NCBI GenBank assembly: GCA_031216915.1
Contig: CM062289.1
Span: forward strand, 441,387,587-441,451,586
DNA from: Pictodentalium vernedei
Taxonomy: Eukaryota > Mollusca > Scaphopoda > Dentaliida > Dentaliidae
Direction: 5' to 3'
Length of the DNA: 64,000 nt
Part shown: positions 43,676 to 55,265 of the stretch, in pieces
How the letters are laid out: each line of letters starts with the position of its first letter
How positions within the stretch are numbered: the stretch's first letter is position 1
The notes under the pieces: generated by a model
Database searches by the model: none
What the model was told of the DNA's origin: nothing
Seen by the model: the letters and a program-made list of their open reading frames with translations, nothing else
Made by a program: the position numbers and the translations under genes

Positions 43676-45244
43676 AATGAAAGTGTCAGCGACACTGTAG
43701 CTTAACTTGACTGTGTGTAGTGTTTGATGAAAGGGATAATGGTCAATGTTTATGAAAGGATTATGAAATAAGACAAGAACTGTGATAATTGAGAATATGT
43801 TAATTTCTGTTCCCTGTATGCTATGTTTTCAATAAGAATAATTTGACTGTAGACTGTACTAAAGAATGAAGACTGGGTTGATTTGGCCCTAACATTTAAT
43901 GTATGTCAATAAAAGTTACCAAGTCACAGTAAAATCATTCCAAAATAAGTCATCCTACCAAGCTACAATGTAATCCCTTCATAAATATAACTTGCAGACT
44001 TTGCTAAAAGAATCTAGGTCACATGATGGCTTGGCAGTCACGGTGGAGCAATCAGGGCCAAAATAGGAGAGTCTCATCTGGATATCATACCAAGTTATCC
44101 AATCAAGTTACAATGAAATCTCTTCATAAAAACAAGCTGTGAGCAGTGCTCAAGAAATCTAGGTCAAGTGACAAGGAGGTGGTAACAGCTGACCGAACCT
44201 GGCCAAAATATGATAGTCTCATCAAGACATCATACCAAGTTATCCTTCCAAGTTACAATGAAATTGTTCCATAAATATGAACTGGACACAGTGCTAAACA
44301 AATCTAGGTCATGTGCCTGTGCTGCTGTAACGGTTGACCAATCACGGTTAAAATATGACGTTCTCATCTAAACATTATTCACAATTATCTTACCAAGTTA
44401 CAATAAAATCCCTTCATAAATGTGACCTGTAGACTATGCTAAACATTTCAGGCTTTGGGCATACGTAGCCATCATGATTTACCGATCCCAACCAAAAGGA
44501 GATGTTCCCATCTAGACATTATATGGAGTCATCCTACCATGTTACAATGAAATCCCTTTCATAAATACGACCTGTAGACTGTGCTAAAGGTTTTTTGATT
44601 TTGGGCTCCCGCAGCAATCATGGTTGACCGATCACAGCCAAAATATGATGCTCTCATCTAGACATTATACAATCATCCAACCAAGTTACAATGAAATCAC
44701 CTCATAAATACGACTTGCATCCTGTGCTGAAGTTTTGGGGTTTCGGGCTCTCAGAACCATCACGGTCGATCAATTGCAACCATAAGGGAACGTTCTCATC
44801 CAGACATTATATGAAGTCATCTTACCAAGCTACAATGAAATCCCTTCATAAATATGACGATCTGTAGACAGCGCTAAAGGTTTTTGGGTTTCGGGCTCCG
44901 CTGCCATCACAGATGACAAGTCGCAACCAAAAGAGGATGTTCTCAACTTCTCATCTAGACATTATACAGTCATCCTACTAAGTTACAATGAAATTCCTTC
45001 ATAAATACGACCTGTAGACTGTTCTAGAGTACTTGTAGGCATCACGGTTGGCCGGTCACGACCAAAAGGGGACGTTCTCATATAGATATGACCTCAAACA
45101 AGCATATGAAATTTTGTGATGATCGGACAAGAACTACAGGGTGTGGCCTGTGCCAAAGAAAATGTGAACATACTGACAGACTCACACTTCTGCACCATGT
45201 GATGGCAATAGCTTATCTTGACTTTGTCAAGTTAAGCTAAAAAC
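43676..45244. repeat. Modular repeat family M1, copy 2 (uninterrupted)
   Basis: GAAAGTGTCAGCGACACTGT, then AGCTTAACTTGAC at the left; CTTGACTTTGTCAAGTTAAG at the right. About ten diverged modules with AAGTTACAATGAAATCCCTT and ATACGACCTGTAGACTGTGC. Non-coding. Confidence 0.7.
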
Positions 45245-45408
45245 CAAGATTTTCACAAATACTTCACAGAAATAATAATTCTATGGTGTAAATTTTACAT
45301 GTTAGAAATTCTTACAAATGAGCGAAGAACTGGAAAAAATTCCGTGAAGAGAGATTAACAAACGTGAACTTGTGCAGTCTGGTGAAAGTTAATTCACAGG
45401 AACATGTA

Positions 45409-45838
45409 CAGTAGAGTCCTCTTAATTGAATATCCATTTTGTCAGTGAAAATTATTCAATTAACAGGAGTATACAATTAACAGGGATTTGGTCAGTTTCT
45501 TGTGTTCTGAGGGTAAACTGAGCATTTATTCTATTATATCTTGTTTGACAGAGCTCACAGAGCTCTGTCAAAAAAGATATAATAGAATAAATGCCTGTAT
45601 TGGATGTAGTGAGGTCAAAAAGGTTGATAAATAAGGGGAATTTGGTGCGTGTCACAGTACTTTTTTAGACATATTAAAAAAAATTATATACAATTAACAG
45701 GAGTTTACTCTACAACCCATATGCAATTAACAGATCAAATTTGTATTGAAGGTATGGTAAATGGTTTTGTGTTTGAAAATTATATTCAATTAACAGGGAT
45801 ATACAATTAAGAGATATCCAATTAAGTGGGCTCCACTG
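45409..45838. mobile_element. pogo/Tigger-like MITE (copy 3), reverse orientation
   Basis: TA at 45407-45408 and 45839-45840; ends CAGTAGAGTCCTCTTAATTG and AATTAAGTGGGCTCCACTG. Core ATCTTGTTTGACAGAGCTC mirrored at 45530-45590. Confidence 0.9.
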
Positions 45839-46222
45839 TATATGAATTTGAAGATGTCTCAAAAGTAAGTTTCTTCTCAGAATTCTGATTCATCCACTAG
45901 AGCTGAAATGGTTAACAGATGAACCAGATTAACTATTTAACCAATGATTAACCCTTTGTGACTACGATACCTAATATTACGTATGCACATTCCCCTATGT
46001 TGTGACTAGAGTATGTAATGTTACATACTCCCACTTTTAACCCTTTACCTGACATGAAAAGCAGACGACACTTGCAAAAAAAATTCTTGAATAACTAATT
46101 TTTTAAATTTTTTGTCGCAAAAACATAGGTTATGACCCCTCGTTGGAACGAGCTCGACGAGCTCATTCCAATGAGGGGTCATAACCTATGTTTTTGAGAC
46201 AAAAATTGAAAAAATAATGAAA

Positions 46223-46452
46223 GTTAAAAAATTTATAGTAATTTATATATTTTTTATACTTACCAATGACCCAGACATAGCTGGTGCTAACTCTTAAAAT
46301 ATAGGGCCAAACACAAATTTTGCCCCCCAATCCCCAAAATTTGCATCTAAAACTAAAGAAAACATGTCCTGAAAGGCCCTCCACACTTCGCCCCTACTGC
46401 GCATGCGCAGTGTCAAGGACGTTCCGAAATTGGCACCATTTATCATTCTAAT
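46223..46452. repeat. DIRS inverted terminal repeat, left
   Basis: Starts GTTAAAAAATTTATAG. From 46262 onward (ACCAATGACCCAGAC) it is complementary to the right repeat, to about TTATCATTCTAA. Confidence 0.88.
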
Positions 46453-46524
46453 AACCAGTGCCTGGTAAGCGCTATGTACTCAGCGGGGAGGCAAGAGTTC
46501 CCAACTCCTGGGAGGGCCATCCCC

Positions 46525-46613
46525 GTCTGGGTCATTGGTAAGTATAAAAAATATATAAATTACTATAAATTTTTTAACATTTTTATACTGTACCAATGAC
46601 CCAGACATAGCTG
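46525..46613. repeat. DIRS internal complementary region
   Basis: GTCTGGGTCATTGGTAAGTA to TTTTTTAAC (46525-46578) is the complement of the left outer end. ATTTTTATACTGTACCAATG to ATAGCTG (46579-46613) is the complement of the right outer end. The fusion of both in one place is diagnostic for DIRS elements. Confidence 0.9.
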
Positions 46614-47259
46614 AATAGTAAAAAGGCTGGAGGGCCAAGGACATAGAGCAAAATGGAATACGCTCAATAAAATAAAATAGAGTCATCCCCTGTAGGGAAA
46701 AGAAGTAATAGGCCTTACATGTATCTTTCTTATTTATGATAAATTAGAAAGATACAACACCTTCCAAAAATTGAGCTTCATACATCCATGTACTCTATTA
46801 ATATCCAATAATCCTTATACTAATAATTTTTAAAGTAAGCCAATAATAAAGTAAGTCTAGAGAATAGAGACTCTTATACTCCTAAAAGAGTGTGAGAATT
46901 GCATAATCATGTCCGTTTACATATGCAATATTCAAAAGCTATACTTTAAAAACTAAGACTTGAATGAATTTTATAAACTTAAACTTCTCACTAAACAACC
47001 ATCCCAATAACAGCTCAGAATAACTAACTCCGGAGGAGGTATCCCCTTGTTTTCATAGTAAAAACAGGTGACCCAAGGGAACACCCTCCCCCCCCCCCCC
47101 CCCCCACACTTTTTCTTGCCCTGGGTCAAATAGCCCAGAGCGAAGAGGGCAGCCGAACGGAGACACTGCCGAAACAGACAGCCTACCTAGCTATAGTAGC
47201 AACTGTTAAGTGAATGACATTCTGAGCAGTAGACAATAGACCTAACAATAGAGGCCTCC

Positions 47260-47430
47260 AGAAATGGACTCGATATTTCTGAGATAAAATTCATGAATGG
47301 ATGGCTGAGCGCAATGAGCAGCCTTCAAAAATCTATAATAGCAACACTATTAATGTAAGCCCAAGAAGTAGAAGAACTCTTACTTCATGAGCCGAAATCT
47401 TAAGCACAACTGCTAAGCCAATGATATACC
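47260..47430 (-). pseudogene. DIRS tyrosine recombinase remnant
   Basis: In minus-strand frames, ISAHEVR (47381-47398) followed in a neighbouring frame by SWAYINSV and later FYLRNI-like sequence fits the C-terminal part of DIRS recombinases (H-x-x-R motif, then a Ser/Ala-Trp block and an FYLRD-like end). Frameshifts separate the pieces and the nucleophilic tyrosine could not be placed with confidence. Confidence 0.6.
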
Positions 47431-47989
47431 ATAAGCAGTACGCTAGTTAATAGAATCCATTAACAATAAAATGGAGCGTAACGTCCTTCTACTAGACAGA
47501 AGAAGCTTACGCCCTTGTAATAAACAGATATCTGTTTATAAATACATAAACTGTACCCGGAAAGAGTAAAGGCCTATGCCCATACGAAGACGGAAGGACC
47601 TTAAAATAATAGGTTCCGGATAATAGGAGCCTAACTCTTATGCAACAATCCAACCTAAATAGTAACGGAAGTATTGATTCCGAAACTATGAAAGTGAAAA
47701 TCATCCATCGATAGTGCATGAAACTCACTGACTCTACAGTAAAAGAGAAACCAAGAGAATTACTGTCTAAAAGGTCAGAATTTGAAAACTACTGTTTCCA
47801 GAGGCTCAAATGATTACTTAGCTAAATAAGAACCGAAGTTAAAATCCGTATAGGAATTTAATCTAAAGATTCTAAGTCTATTTATCAAAAAGTTACTAAC
47901 TGACTTAGATAAAGAGACAAAAGACTCAATTGTAAACTATCGTAGAGTGCATAGGTATGAGGTAACATAAACCTATAACCTAAATAATA

Positions 47990-48280
47990 ACAGGCTGCAG
48001 TAGATCTTGTGAAACAAGTATACTAAAAAATAGCAATGAGTAGTATGGAGGGATCAACCATATGAACATAATGATCCCTACACCACGACGGAAGAGCCTC
48101 CACTTTAGTCGCATAGAATAGCGAAGAAGAGGATCTCCTATAGAAAGAAATCGCGTCCAAAGCTCGTCCAGTACAGTGCTTACAATGCAATACGGACCAC
48201 ACAACGGAATACATGAAGGTTGCGACCTTGCTGGTTGTGATAAAGATGACACGATTTACCCAGTGAAAAAAGATCCTCAC
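47990..48280 (-). pseudogene. DIRS polyprotein segment after RNase H
   Basis: RALDAISFYRR, then FYA and EALPSWCRDHYVHMVDP-type sequence in one frame and IIMFIWLIPPYYSLLFF in another resemble the 'DALS.DW..YAFPP...P.W' region that follows RNase H in DIRS polyproteins. It is spread over two frames. Confidence 0.55.
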
Positions 48281-48499
48281 ATAGAGGAAGATTTCACGTT
48301 AAGATCCACAGTAGACAAGAGAGTAAATTACTCATGATCTCTGTGAAGATAGAGATGCTATCAACAGAAATGTATTGTGGTTGTTTATCTTAGCAATACC
48401 TGCTAAAACAACAGCGCCGGAGGATACGCGGATCCTATCATTCCGTCCTATAGATCAATAGAGCGTTAACAGTATTAGCTCAGAGATCTGGACAAGCCA

Positions 48500-49029
48500 A
48501 CACATACGTCTGCAATTGATTAGCAAGCTGTGTCATAAATAAAACATCATTGGGTGCTCACATAGATAGCAAATCTGATTGAATACTTGTTTGTTGAGAG
48601 TCCATTCTGACAGCAACAAGCGACCCGTAAGAGAACGCGAGTGCGATAAAACAATCAGACGACCCAGAATATGACGGACCAAAACTGAACTTGGTGTACT
48701 ATAACCAACAGACGGATTCTTTCCATTAAATTGAATAACGGAAACGAAAGAGTGCCTCCCTGGTTCCGGAGATACGCCACTACTGTCGAATTAAAGGACA
48801 GGAATTTGGGCATGCGTTTCTGAATAATGTTCATGCAATGACATAAAGCAAGCCTAAAAAACATTATTCCGCGGAAGTTAAACTGATAGCTAAAAGACTG
48901 CGGAACCCAAAGACCCTGGCACTTCGAATCCGTAGGGATCAGTATATATCCCAATCTGTTTGACTGGCAACCGTCATAACAGCCACACTCGGGTCCGGCA
49001 ACTGCGGCGGCACTCTCTGAGTCAACCAC
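48500..49029 (-). pseudogene. DIRS RNase H domain, frame-disrupted
   Basis: A 124-residue minus-strand frame (49029-48655) contains GLWVPQSFSYQFNFRG, a degenerate form of the GLWS..E....IN.lEL motif, and VAYLRNQGGTLSFPLF, a close match to the DIRS/Ngaro RNase H signature VAYLN.QGGT. Further on (48607-48566), in another frame, EWTLNKQVFNQIC matches the conserved EW.L...VF..I segment. This identifies the element class. Catalytic competence is lost through substitutions and frameshifts. The reverse-transcriptase palm, expected at about 49.1-49.6 kb, was not recognised by eye. Confidence 0.72.
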
Positions 49030-49574
49030 CGAATGTTGCCCCAGTCTGAATCTCTTGTAACACTAGATAGACAAGAGAATGTATAAATCAAGCAATTCAT
49101 GGATTGCCGGAAAGTTGCCGTCGAAGAGAAGCTCCTCCGAGAACGAAGCGACTCTGAGAGAGTTCTTAACCTACTATCCACGCGTGGATGTAGCTAGGGC
49201 TGCATCACGTCTAACCAACTCCAATCAGCCACTGAAGGGCGGAGTTATACGTGAACAAACTACTGCCCTCAAAAGAAATTACATTGAGAATAATATCCCG
49301 TAAATCTTTTCTTGAAGACGTAAAGATAACGCCTCAGTAAGGCGGATTACGTATAATAAAGCGTCTAAGTTAAGTCTACTATACATAATGTCGTTCCCAA
49401 CATTGAAATTGGAAAAGACATAAACGGCGAAAAAGAATATATGCAGTCTTTAATCACACCGTCTAGACGCATATGAACTCTCGGTATGCCGTGTTCTGCC
49501 AAAATAAACTATATGTAAAAAAGATAAAATGGCAGAAATGAGCCACGCGGACAAGAAACTAAACTATCAACTTA

Positions 49575-51895
49575 GTAGCAGGCTTGTATATATATATAAA
49601 TATATAGCGTCGAAAAATAAAACACATGTTGTAATGACAATATTGGACTGCGTCGGTAAGTCAGGGACAAAGTCCCTGTACCGATCGAAAAATCCGAGTC
49701 CAATGACGCTATAAGTCTCTTATCCAAGATCGCAGCAATGAAGTCCGAAAAATAATCACTGGAAGAAATTCCAGAAGATATGAAAGGCATCTTCCGATAC
49801 TACTAAAGGGAAAACTCGAAATCTTTCGAATCCCTTTCGCCATCCTGTCGGACCCTATAAAGCGTTCGGTCGTCCGTAGCTTGATGCAACCGCGGACCGC
49901 ACTGACCCAGCGCCGTCGGATAATTCCTGATTCGACCGAGAAACCGTCAATTGCTGGGATGCTGCGAAACAACTGTGCTAACTCGGATAGCACGTCCGTC
50001 ACTGAGGCCTGAGGAGCAGCGGTCTTACGATGCATTGCCGCAGGAAGCTCCGAGATCGTTACCCCGTGCATACTTCCAATATGCGAGCGAACGGAGTGTA
50101 TAGGCCTCGTGTCCCTTGGCTACCGGATGGCGCGACCTATTCGCTGTGGAATCACTGAATGCCGAAACTGATCGGATACTCGAGGTCACGTAGCCAATGT
50201 GCGGTCGTGTGCCCTGCTGTGAGGATGAGGAAGCATTAAAGACAGTCTCTCGGACTGTCAATATAACGGAGCGTCCCGAGCAACGGACATATGCTCCGAA
50301 TGTAAAATATCTGAACCACAACATGCGGTCCCCTATGTTGTTGGCTTCCTCCGATCTGTCCTCAATCTGCCGTCACTGGGTGAGTACTAAAGTAATTAAA
50401 GTGCTCGCATCACCCAAATCTCCTTCCTAGACCGCAACGGACGAACCTGGCAGCCGAACCATTCGATGAATGTACGCTACACCGGGTGAGCTAGCGAATG
50501 TCACTCCGTAAGCGATAGACATATTCCATGAGCACTTATTGCCGCTAACTCTTCATTAACTATGACGACAGAGGCACACTTTTGAAAGACATCTCCATAA
50601 CTCTTCGAACAAGAAACCAGAAACGCTTGGATAGCAAGCATAAAATAATAATATATATAGCGTCGTTCAATAATTCGAAAGTTTGTGTGACATTATTGGA
50701 CTATGTCGGAACTGAGGGACGATGTCCCTGAACCGAACCAAAAATTTCTAAGTCCACCGACGCTATCAGTTTCTTATCCGACATCGCAGCATATGTTGTT
50801 CCGAAAGGGAAAGCTAGAAATCCACCGAATCCCTTTCGGTATCCCGTTGGACCGGATGAAACTTTCGGACGTCCGTACCCGCTTCCGCGGAGCGTCCCGA
50901 CCCAGCATCGTCGGATAAAATATATGCGACAGATTCAGTTGATGCTGGGATGCTGCGATAAACTGTGCTATTAAGGAAAGCACGTCCGTTCCCGAGGCCT
51001 GTGCAGTAGCGGACTTACGATGCATTGCCGCTGGAAGCTCCGTGTACGTTGACTCCCGCACACTTCCTATGCGAACGTCCGGAGTCTGCAGGCCTCGAGT
51101 CCCCGGCTACCGACCCAGCGCTGTCGGATAATTCTCGATCCGACACCGTTTCTGTCGGCTGCTGGGATGCTGCGATAAGCTGTGCTATGTGCACAAGAAT
51201 GTCCGGCGTCGAGACCTGCGGAGGCGCAGTCTATCGCTGCTTCGCCGAGGGCAGCTCCGCATCAGATGGCTCCCGCATACTTTTCCTATGCGAACGTCCG
51301 GAGTCCATCGGTCTCGAATCCCTGGCTGCCGGATGGTGTGACCTGGTCGCCGAAGAATCCTTGATCGGCGAAGCTGGTAATATATCGGCGGTCACGCAGC
51401 CAAGGTGCGGTCGTGTGCGCTGACGAGAAGAGGAAGCCCTAGCAGTCTCAGCGGACTGCCTATACAACGGAGCGTCCCGAGCGACGGACGTATGCTCCGC
51501 TAGCGACACATTTGTACCACAACATCTGGGGCCAGATGTTGTTGAACGAGAGAGGGGCCTCTCTCGCTTGCCGTCCGGATGGACCGGAACGAGCTATGAA
51601 CCGGACTAAAAGGCTTCCTCCGTTCTCCCTCCGATCCGCCGTCACTGGGTGTGCATTAAGTTAATTTTATAGTGCTCGCATCACCCCAAAAATTCCTTCT
51701 AGACCGCAACGGACGAACCCGGCTGCCGAACCATTCGGTGAATGGACGCTACATCGGGCGAGCTAGCGGACGTCAAAGGCCGTCGAACCTACTAGGGTCC
51801 TCTTAGGCAATTGGCGTATTACATGAGCACTTTTCCGCTAGCCCTTCATTAATTGTGACGACGGAGGCACACTGTTGGAAGACATCACAGATACA
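49575..51895 (-). pseudogene. DIRS gag-like region, tandemly duplicated
   Basis: Minus-strand fragments repeat the same peptide modules, such as ELPAAMHRKTAAPQAS (50.05-49.97 kb), ELPAAMHRKSATAQAS (51.05-50.98 kb) and a third degraded copy near 51.25 kb. At DNA level 49575-50605 and 50645-51895 are diverged direct repeats (landmarks: GCATCACCC, GACCGCAACGGACGAACC, CTTCATTAA...GACGACAGAGGCACAC), and the second unit holds an additional partial copy. GC content is clearly higher than in the neighbourhood. The role as gag is inferred from its position upstream of the polymerase region. Confidence 0.5.
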
Positions 51896-53017
51896 TCACC
51901 CTAATCTTGATCGTCTGAAATAGAAATTGATAAAGTAGAGTGACCCTGCGGGGAAAGGACCGAGTGTCCAAATCCCCAACAACATACCGTGACATACGCT
52001 TCCCATATTGTCATCGAAATCATACGATACAGAACAGGAGTTAATGCGAGTACACTGACCACATATAGAATGATAATAAGGACAGAGGAAGACTTCCTCT
52101 TAAAACAATTGATCAATATCCTTTCAATGTGAAAAGAAAACAAGTCCTGGTACTCGCACTAACCCCTGGCAATCAAAATACATAATAATAATATGATCCA
52201 TTAATATAGAAAAAATAATTGAAATCAAAATATTTTGAAAAAATATTTTTTCAGAACAGCCCAAGTTTCTGAAAAGTAACGTTGAGCCCCAATGGATCCC
52301 AAGCCTAAGTGTGGACAAAAATTTTAAAAATATTTTAAACAATTTATTCAACACTTACGAACAATAATAATGTATCTAGTTATGATTAAAATAACATAAA
52401 GATATTATTATTTAGAAATCCCCCCCTCACACAGAGGGCTGTTGTAAATGTAAACAATGAGTGTAAAAACACTAAAATAAGACTCCAGGCACCCAGGCCC
52501 GAAATCAGTTACCAAAAATACACCATCTGATGCAAAACAGAGACTTCCAGGGAAGAAACTGCAGAACATCAGATGGTAGATGCAGAACACAACGCCTAAC
52601 CACCCGTAGGTGAAGACGTAAACATGGGGAAAGAACAGAATTCATTCTGTTATTCAGCTAAAACTCCCAAGAAATTTTAGTAATAATAATTACAGAAACT
52701 ATGCCAAAAGCATGGGAGAATAGCAAGGGGGAACCTAAAGGACATGGAGAGAGGAAAAACACTGAAAAAACAGTGTAACTAAATAATCAGAATGACAACA
52801 AAATGGCTGCTGCCTTGAAAATAGGTAACTTAACATAATTTCATTAAAAAATTTTAAGTTACAGCCCTGATAATATTCTGTCACACATTCTTTTCCTCTC
52901 CTCCTTTTCTATCCTCCTTAGAATCACCATTTCACTAATATTTATGTGTCTGGCATCATTTAAACTGAGATTTAAAAGCACAAAGATCAGTCAGATGTTA
53001 ACTGATGAAGGGCAAAC

Positions 53018-53220
53018 TTAGAATGATAAATGGCGCCAATTTCGGAACGTCCTTGACACTGCGCATGCGCAGTAGGGGCAAAGTGTGGAGGGCCTTTCAG
53101 GACATGTTTTCTTTAGTTTTAGATGCAAATTTTGGGGATTGGGGGGCAAAATTTGTGTTTGGCCCTATATTTTAAGAGTTAGCACCAGCTATGTCTGGGT
53201 CATTGGTACAGTATAAAAAT
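53018..53220. repeat. DIRS inverted terminal repeat, right
   Basis: TTAGAATGATAAATGGCGCC to GGTACAGTATAAAAAT; complementary to the left repeat except for the outermost ~20-40 bp, which differ and are both represented in the internal complementary region. Confidence 0.88.
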
Positions 53221-53285
53221 ATTAATTGGCGATTTTTTAGAATAGTGCTGGCCGGTTTTGGCCATTACGTTGGGTAAAGGGTTAA

Positions 53286-53899
53286 CTGATAGAGTGCTAA
53301 ATTATTTTTGGTCATAAAAAATTTGTCCACATATCTCAACCTTGCTACAATTTATGGGAGAGTGCCTATATGCACTCTCCCATAAATTGTGACATGGCAA
53401 ATCCATATAGACCAAATAAGTTCACTTGAAAGATAATAAGAAACACTTTCACATAATATGGAGCCTCTAAGTTGCAGTACCTGCACTGTAGAATATATGG
53501 GCTTTCAGCACTCTACCAGTTAATGATTGCATTTGACATCGTGAAAGCCTGATTCTACGTGACATTAAAACATCATGACAATTTTAGTTGGAAAGGATAA
53601 ATGTCTTGATCAGTCAAGAAATTAATTGATCAGTCAACCTTTACTTCTGAACTACTGCATTATATCATGGTTCATACAGAATTATCATTTAGAAATTCAA
53701 GGAATTTTTAACGACTTTTTAGGGCCACATGTATAAAATTTAGCACCACTCTTTAGCTAACCAAATCCACCTGAATTTTCCAATTAAATGTTCACAAAAA
53801 CATTATGTATGTAAAAAATAGTTTCTTTGAATGTTTGTTGTTTTTAGTATTAATTGGTTTTAATAATAATAAAACAATAGTGACAATATAATTCGTCCA
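53286..53899. other. Residual hAT interior with GGGAGAGTGCC hairpin
   Basis: Part of the host composite. The hairpin at about 53350-53395 (AATTTATGGGAGAGTGCC mirrored) and its flanks match 41440-41660. No coding sequence. Confidence 0.6.
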
Positions 53900-54149
53900 T
53901 TAACCCTTTACCCAACGCAGACGATATCAAAATATATTATTTTAAATATAATTTTTTTAAATTTTTCCAAAAATTTCAACAAAACCATATCATGTGACCC
54001 CACATTGGAATGAGCTCAATGAGCTTGTTCCAATGAGGGGGTCACATGATATGGTTTTGCTGAAATAGTATGAAAAAATTAATTTTTTCAACTGCTCAAT
54101 TTGCATATTACGCAGGTGGATGCGGGCGATTGGTTGGGTGAAGGGTTAA
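53900..54149. mobile_element. piggyBac-type MITE, subfamily I (copy L)
   Basis: TTAA at 53900-53903 and 54146-54149; CCCTTTACCCAACGCAG and TGGTTGGGTGAAGGG ends; core ATTGGAATGAGCTCAATGAGC. Followed immediately by a small GCAAAGCTTTAGCATTGC hairpin (about 54150-54212) related to the TAGGCC core. Confidence 0.88.
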
Positions 54150-54255
54150 AGTGCAATAAGGCAACATCTGCAAAGCTTTAGCATTGCAGATGGTGCCTTG
54201 TTGCACTGAAGGGACGATACTATAAAGTTTTTATTAATTACAACAACAAGGTAAG

Positions 54256-54624
54256 GGAGCGTGGTGGCTCAGTGGTAGATTGTTGGACTTCTACACTAGA
54301 AGGCCCGAGTTTGATCCCATCCAGGTCGACCCAGCATTGTGTCCTTGGGCAAGGCACTTTATCCCAGTTGCCTACATGGGGGCACGATGATGCCGTGTAC
54401 TAAAGTGTACTGCACATCGATGGTGAACATGTCTCCGACCGCTGTAACCCTGCTTGAGCAGAGCTTGAACAGAGTTAGAATGTTGAGGAGCTGACAGTTG
54501 CTTGTTGATGCTCAGTGGTTCTCTCCAGGTAGTCCACCTTCCTCCACCCATTCCCATAAAACTGTCACAGTCACGCTTAGCCATTGTGCATAAGTATGTG
54601 ACATTAAACATAAATAAATAAATA
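54256..54624 (+). mobile_element. tRNA-derived SINE, full length (reference copy)
   Basis: Head GGGAGCGTGGTGGCTCAGTG (A box TGGCTCAGTGGTAGA, B-box region GAGTTTGATCCC), central block TGTCCTTGGGCAAGGCACTT, body to CATTGTGCATAAGTATGTG, tail ACATTAAACATAAATAAATA. Pol III transcription and LINE-dependent mobility are inferred from family knowledge. Confidence 0.9.
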
Positions 54625-54878
54625 CAACAACATGGGCAAAATGGATGCAGATGTTTTTTATTTCTCTCAAAGTCGGTGTTTTTGACTGTTTAAGAGTTTT
54701 GTTAGCCTCCCACCGATTGCATTGGCATGTCTATCAGTAACAGTTGATTTTTAGAGTGGCAGAAGAGACAAAAAGAACAGTCATGTTTGTGACAGGTTGA
54801 ATGAACTTAATTTGTAGAATTTACTCCAAAACACACCAAACTGATGCTTAATAGCCACTTTTTGGATGCTTCTAGTGA

Positions 54879-55119
54879 TTGACCCTTTACCCAACGAATC
54901 GGCCGCATCCGTCCGCGTAATATGCAAATTCAGCAATTGAAAAAATATTATTTTTCAAAAAATTTCAACAAAACCATATCATGTGACCCCTCATTGGATC
55001 GAGCTCGTTCCAACGAGGGGTCACATGATATGATTTTTGTTGAAATTTTTTGAAAAATTTGAAAAAATGATATTTAAAATAATAAATTTTGATATCGTCT
55101 GCATTGGGTAAAGGGTTAA
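54879..55119. mobile_element. piggyBac-type MITE, subfamily I, reverse orientation (copy M)
   Basis: Left site TTGA (mutated TTAA, 54879-54882), right TTAA 55116-55119; ends CCCTTTACCCAACGAATCG and CATTGGGTAAAGGG. The core palindrome is shortened (CATTGGATCGAGCTCGTTCC). Confidence 0.87.
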
Positions 55120-55265
55120 CCATTTCAGCACTATCATCCACAAATCCAATTTTCACCACTGAATTTTATTTTGTATTCTATTGTTCTCAATAAAGATCTA
55201 TGAAATCATCGTTTATCAATATCCATCAATTCTAATGAAACAGTCAACTGCAAAAAATAGTTTCC

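Larger units (their letters stand above)
46223..53220 (-). mobile_element. DIRS-type tyrosine-recombinase retrotransposon, 7.0 kb, full structure but decayed
   Basis: Inverted terminal repeats of about 200-230 bp (46223-46452 and 53018-53220; shared blocks ACTGCGCATGCGCAGT, CAATGACCCAGACATAGCTG). An internal complementary region at 46525-46613 joins the complements of the two outer ends (boundary at 46578/46579), as expected for the DIRS circular intermediate. Coding direction is minus: gag-like region (51.9-49.6 kb), RNase H (about 49.03-48.5 kb), post-RNase H segment (48.3-48.0 kb) and tyrosine recombinase remnants (about 47.4 kb). Frames are broken throughout, so it is inactive. No target duplication is seen. 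Confidence 0.88.
46037..53285. mobile_element. piggyBac-type MITE, subfamily II (copy K), split by the DIRS element
   Basis: Left part 46037-46222 (TTAA, CCCTTTACCTGACATG, palindromic core, ending AATAATGAAA); right part 53221-53285 (ATTAATTGGCGATTTTTTAG to CGTTGGGTAAAGGG, TTAA). Joined, the two parts are 251 bp, matching the intact copies D and G. Confidence 0.9.
45898..55133. mobile_element. 9.2-kb hAT-type composite with nested MITEs, SINE and DIRS retrotransposon
   Basis: Ends TAGAGCTGAAATGGTTAA (45898) and its inverse TTAACCATTTCAGCACTA (ending 55133) match at 17 of 18 positions and are flanked by a perfect 8-bp duplication TCATCCAC (45890-45897, 55134-55141). Contents: MITE K (46037-53285, split by the DIRS element), MITE L (53900-54149), a SINE (54256-54624) and MITE M (54879-55119, using the TTAA at the very end of the right terminus). 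Subtracting these leaves about 1.1 kb of original hAT sequence with no transposase. Confidence 0.85.

Noticed and set aside
45948..46040. Additional TTAA element starting CCCTTTGTGACTACG
   Set aside because: No matching inverted right end was found before the next MITE; probably a fragment or part of the hAT interior.
49100..49574. Reverse-transcriptase catalytic motif of the DIRS element
   Set aside because: Expected by position, but no convincing (Y/F)xDD or neighbouring blocks could be read in any minus frame; not claimed.
54256..54330. Apparent tRNA gene
   Set aside because: The A and B boxes belong to the head of a SINE with many copies; no full cloverleaf or CCA-adjacent end was seen.
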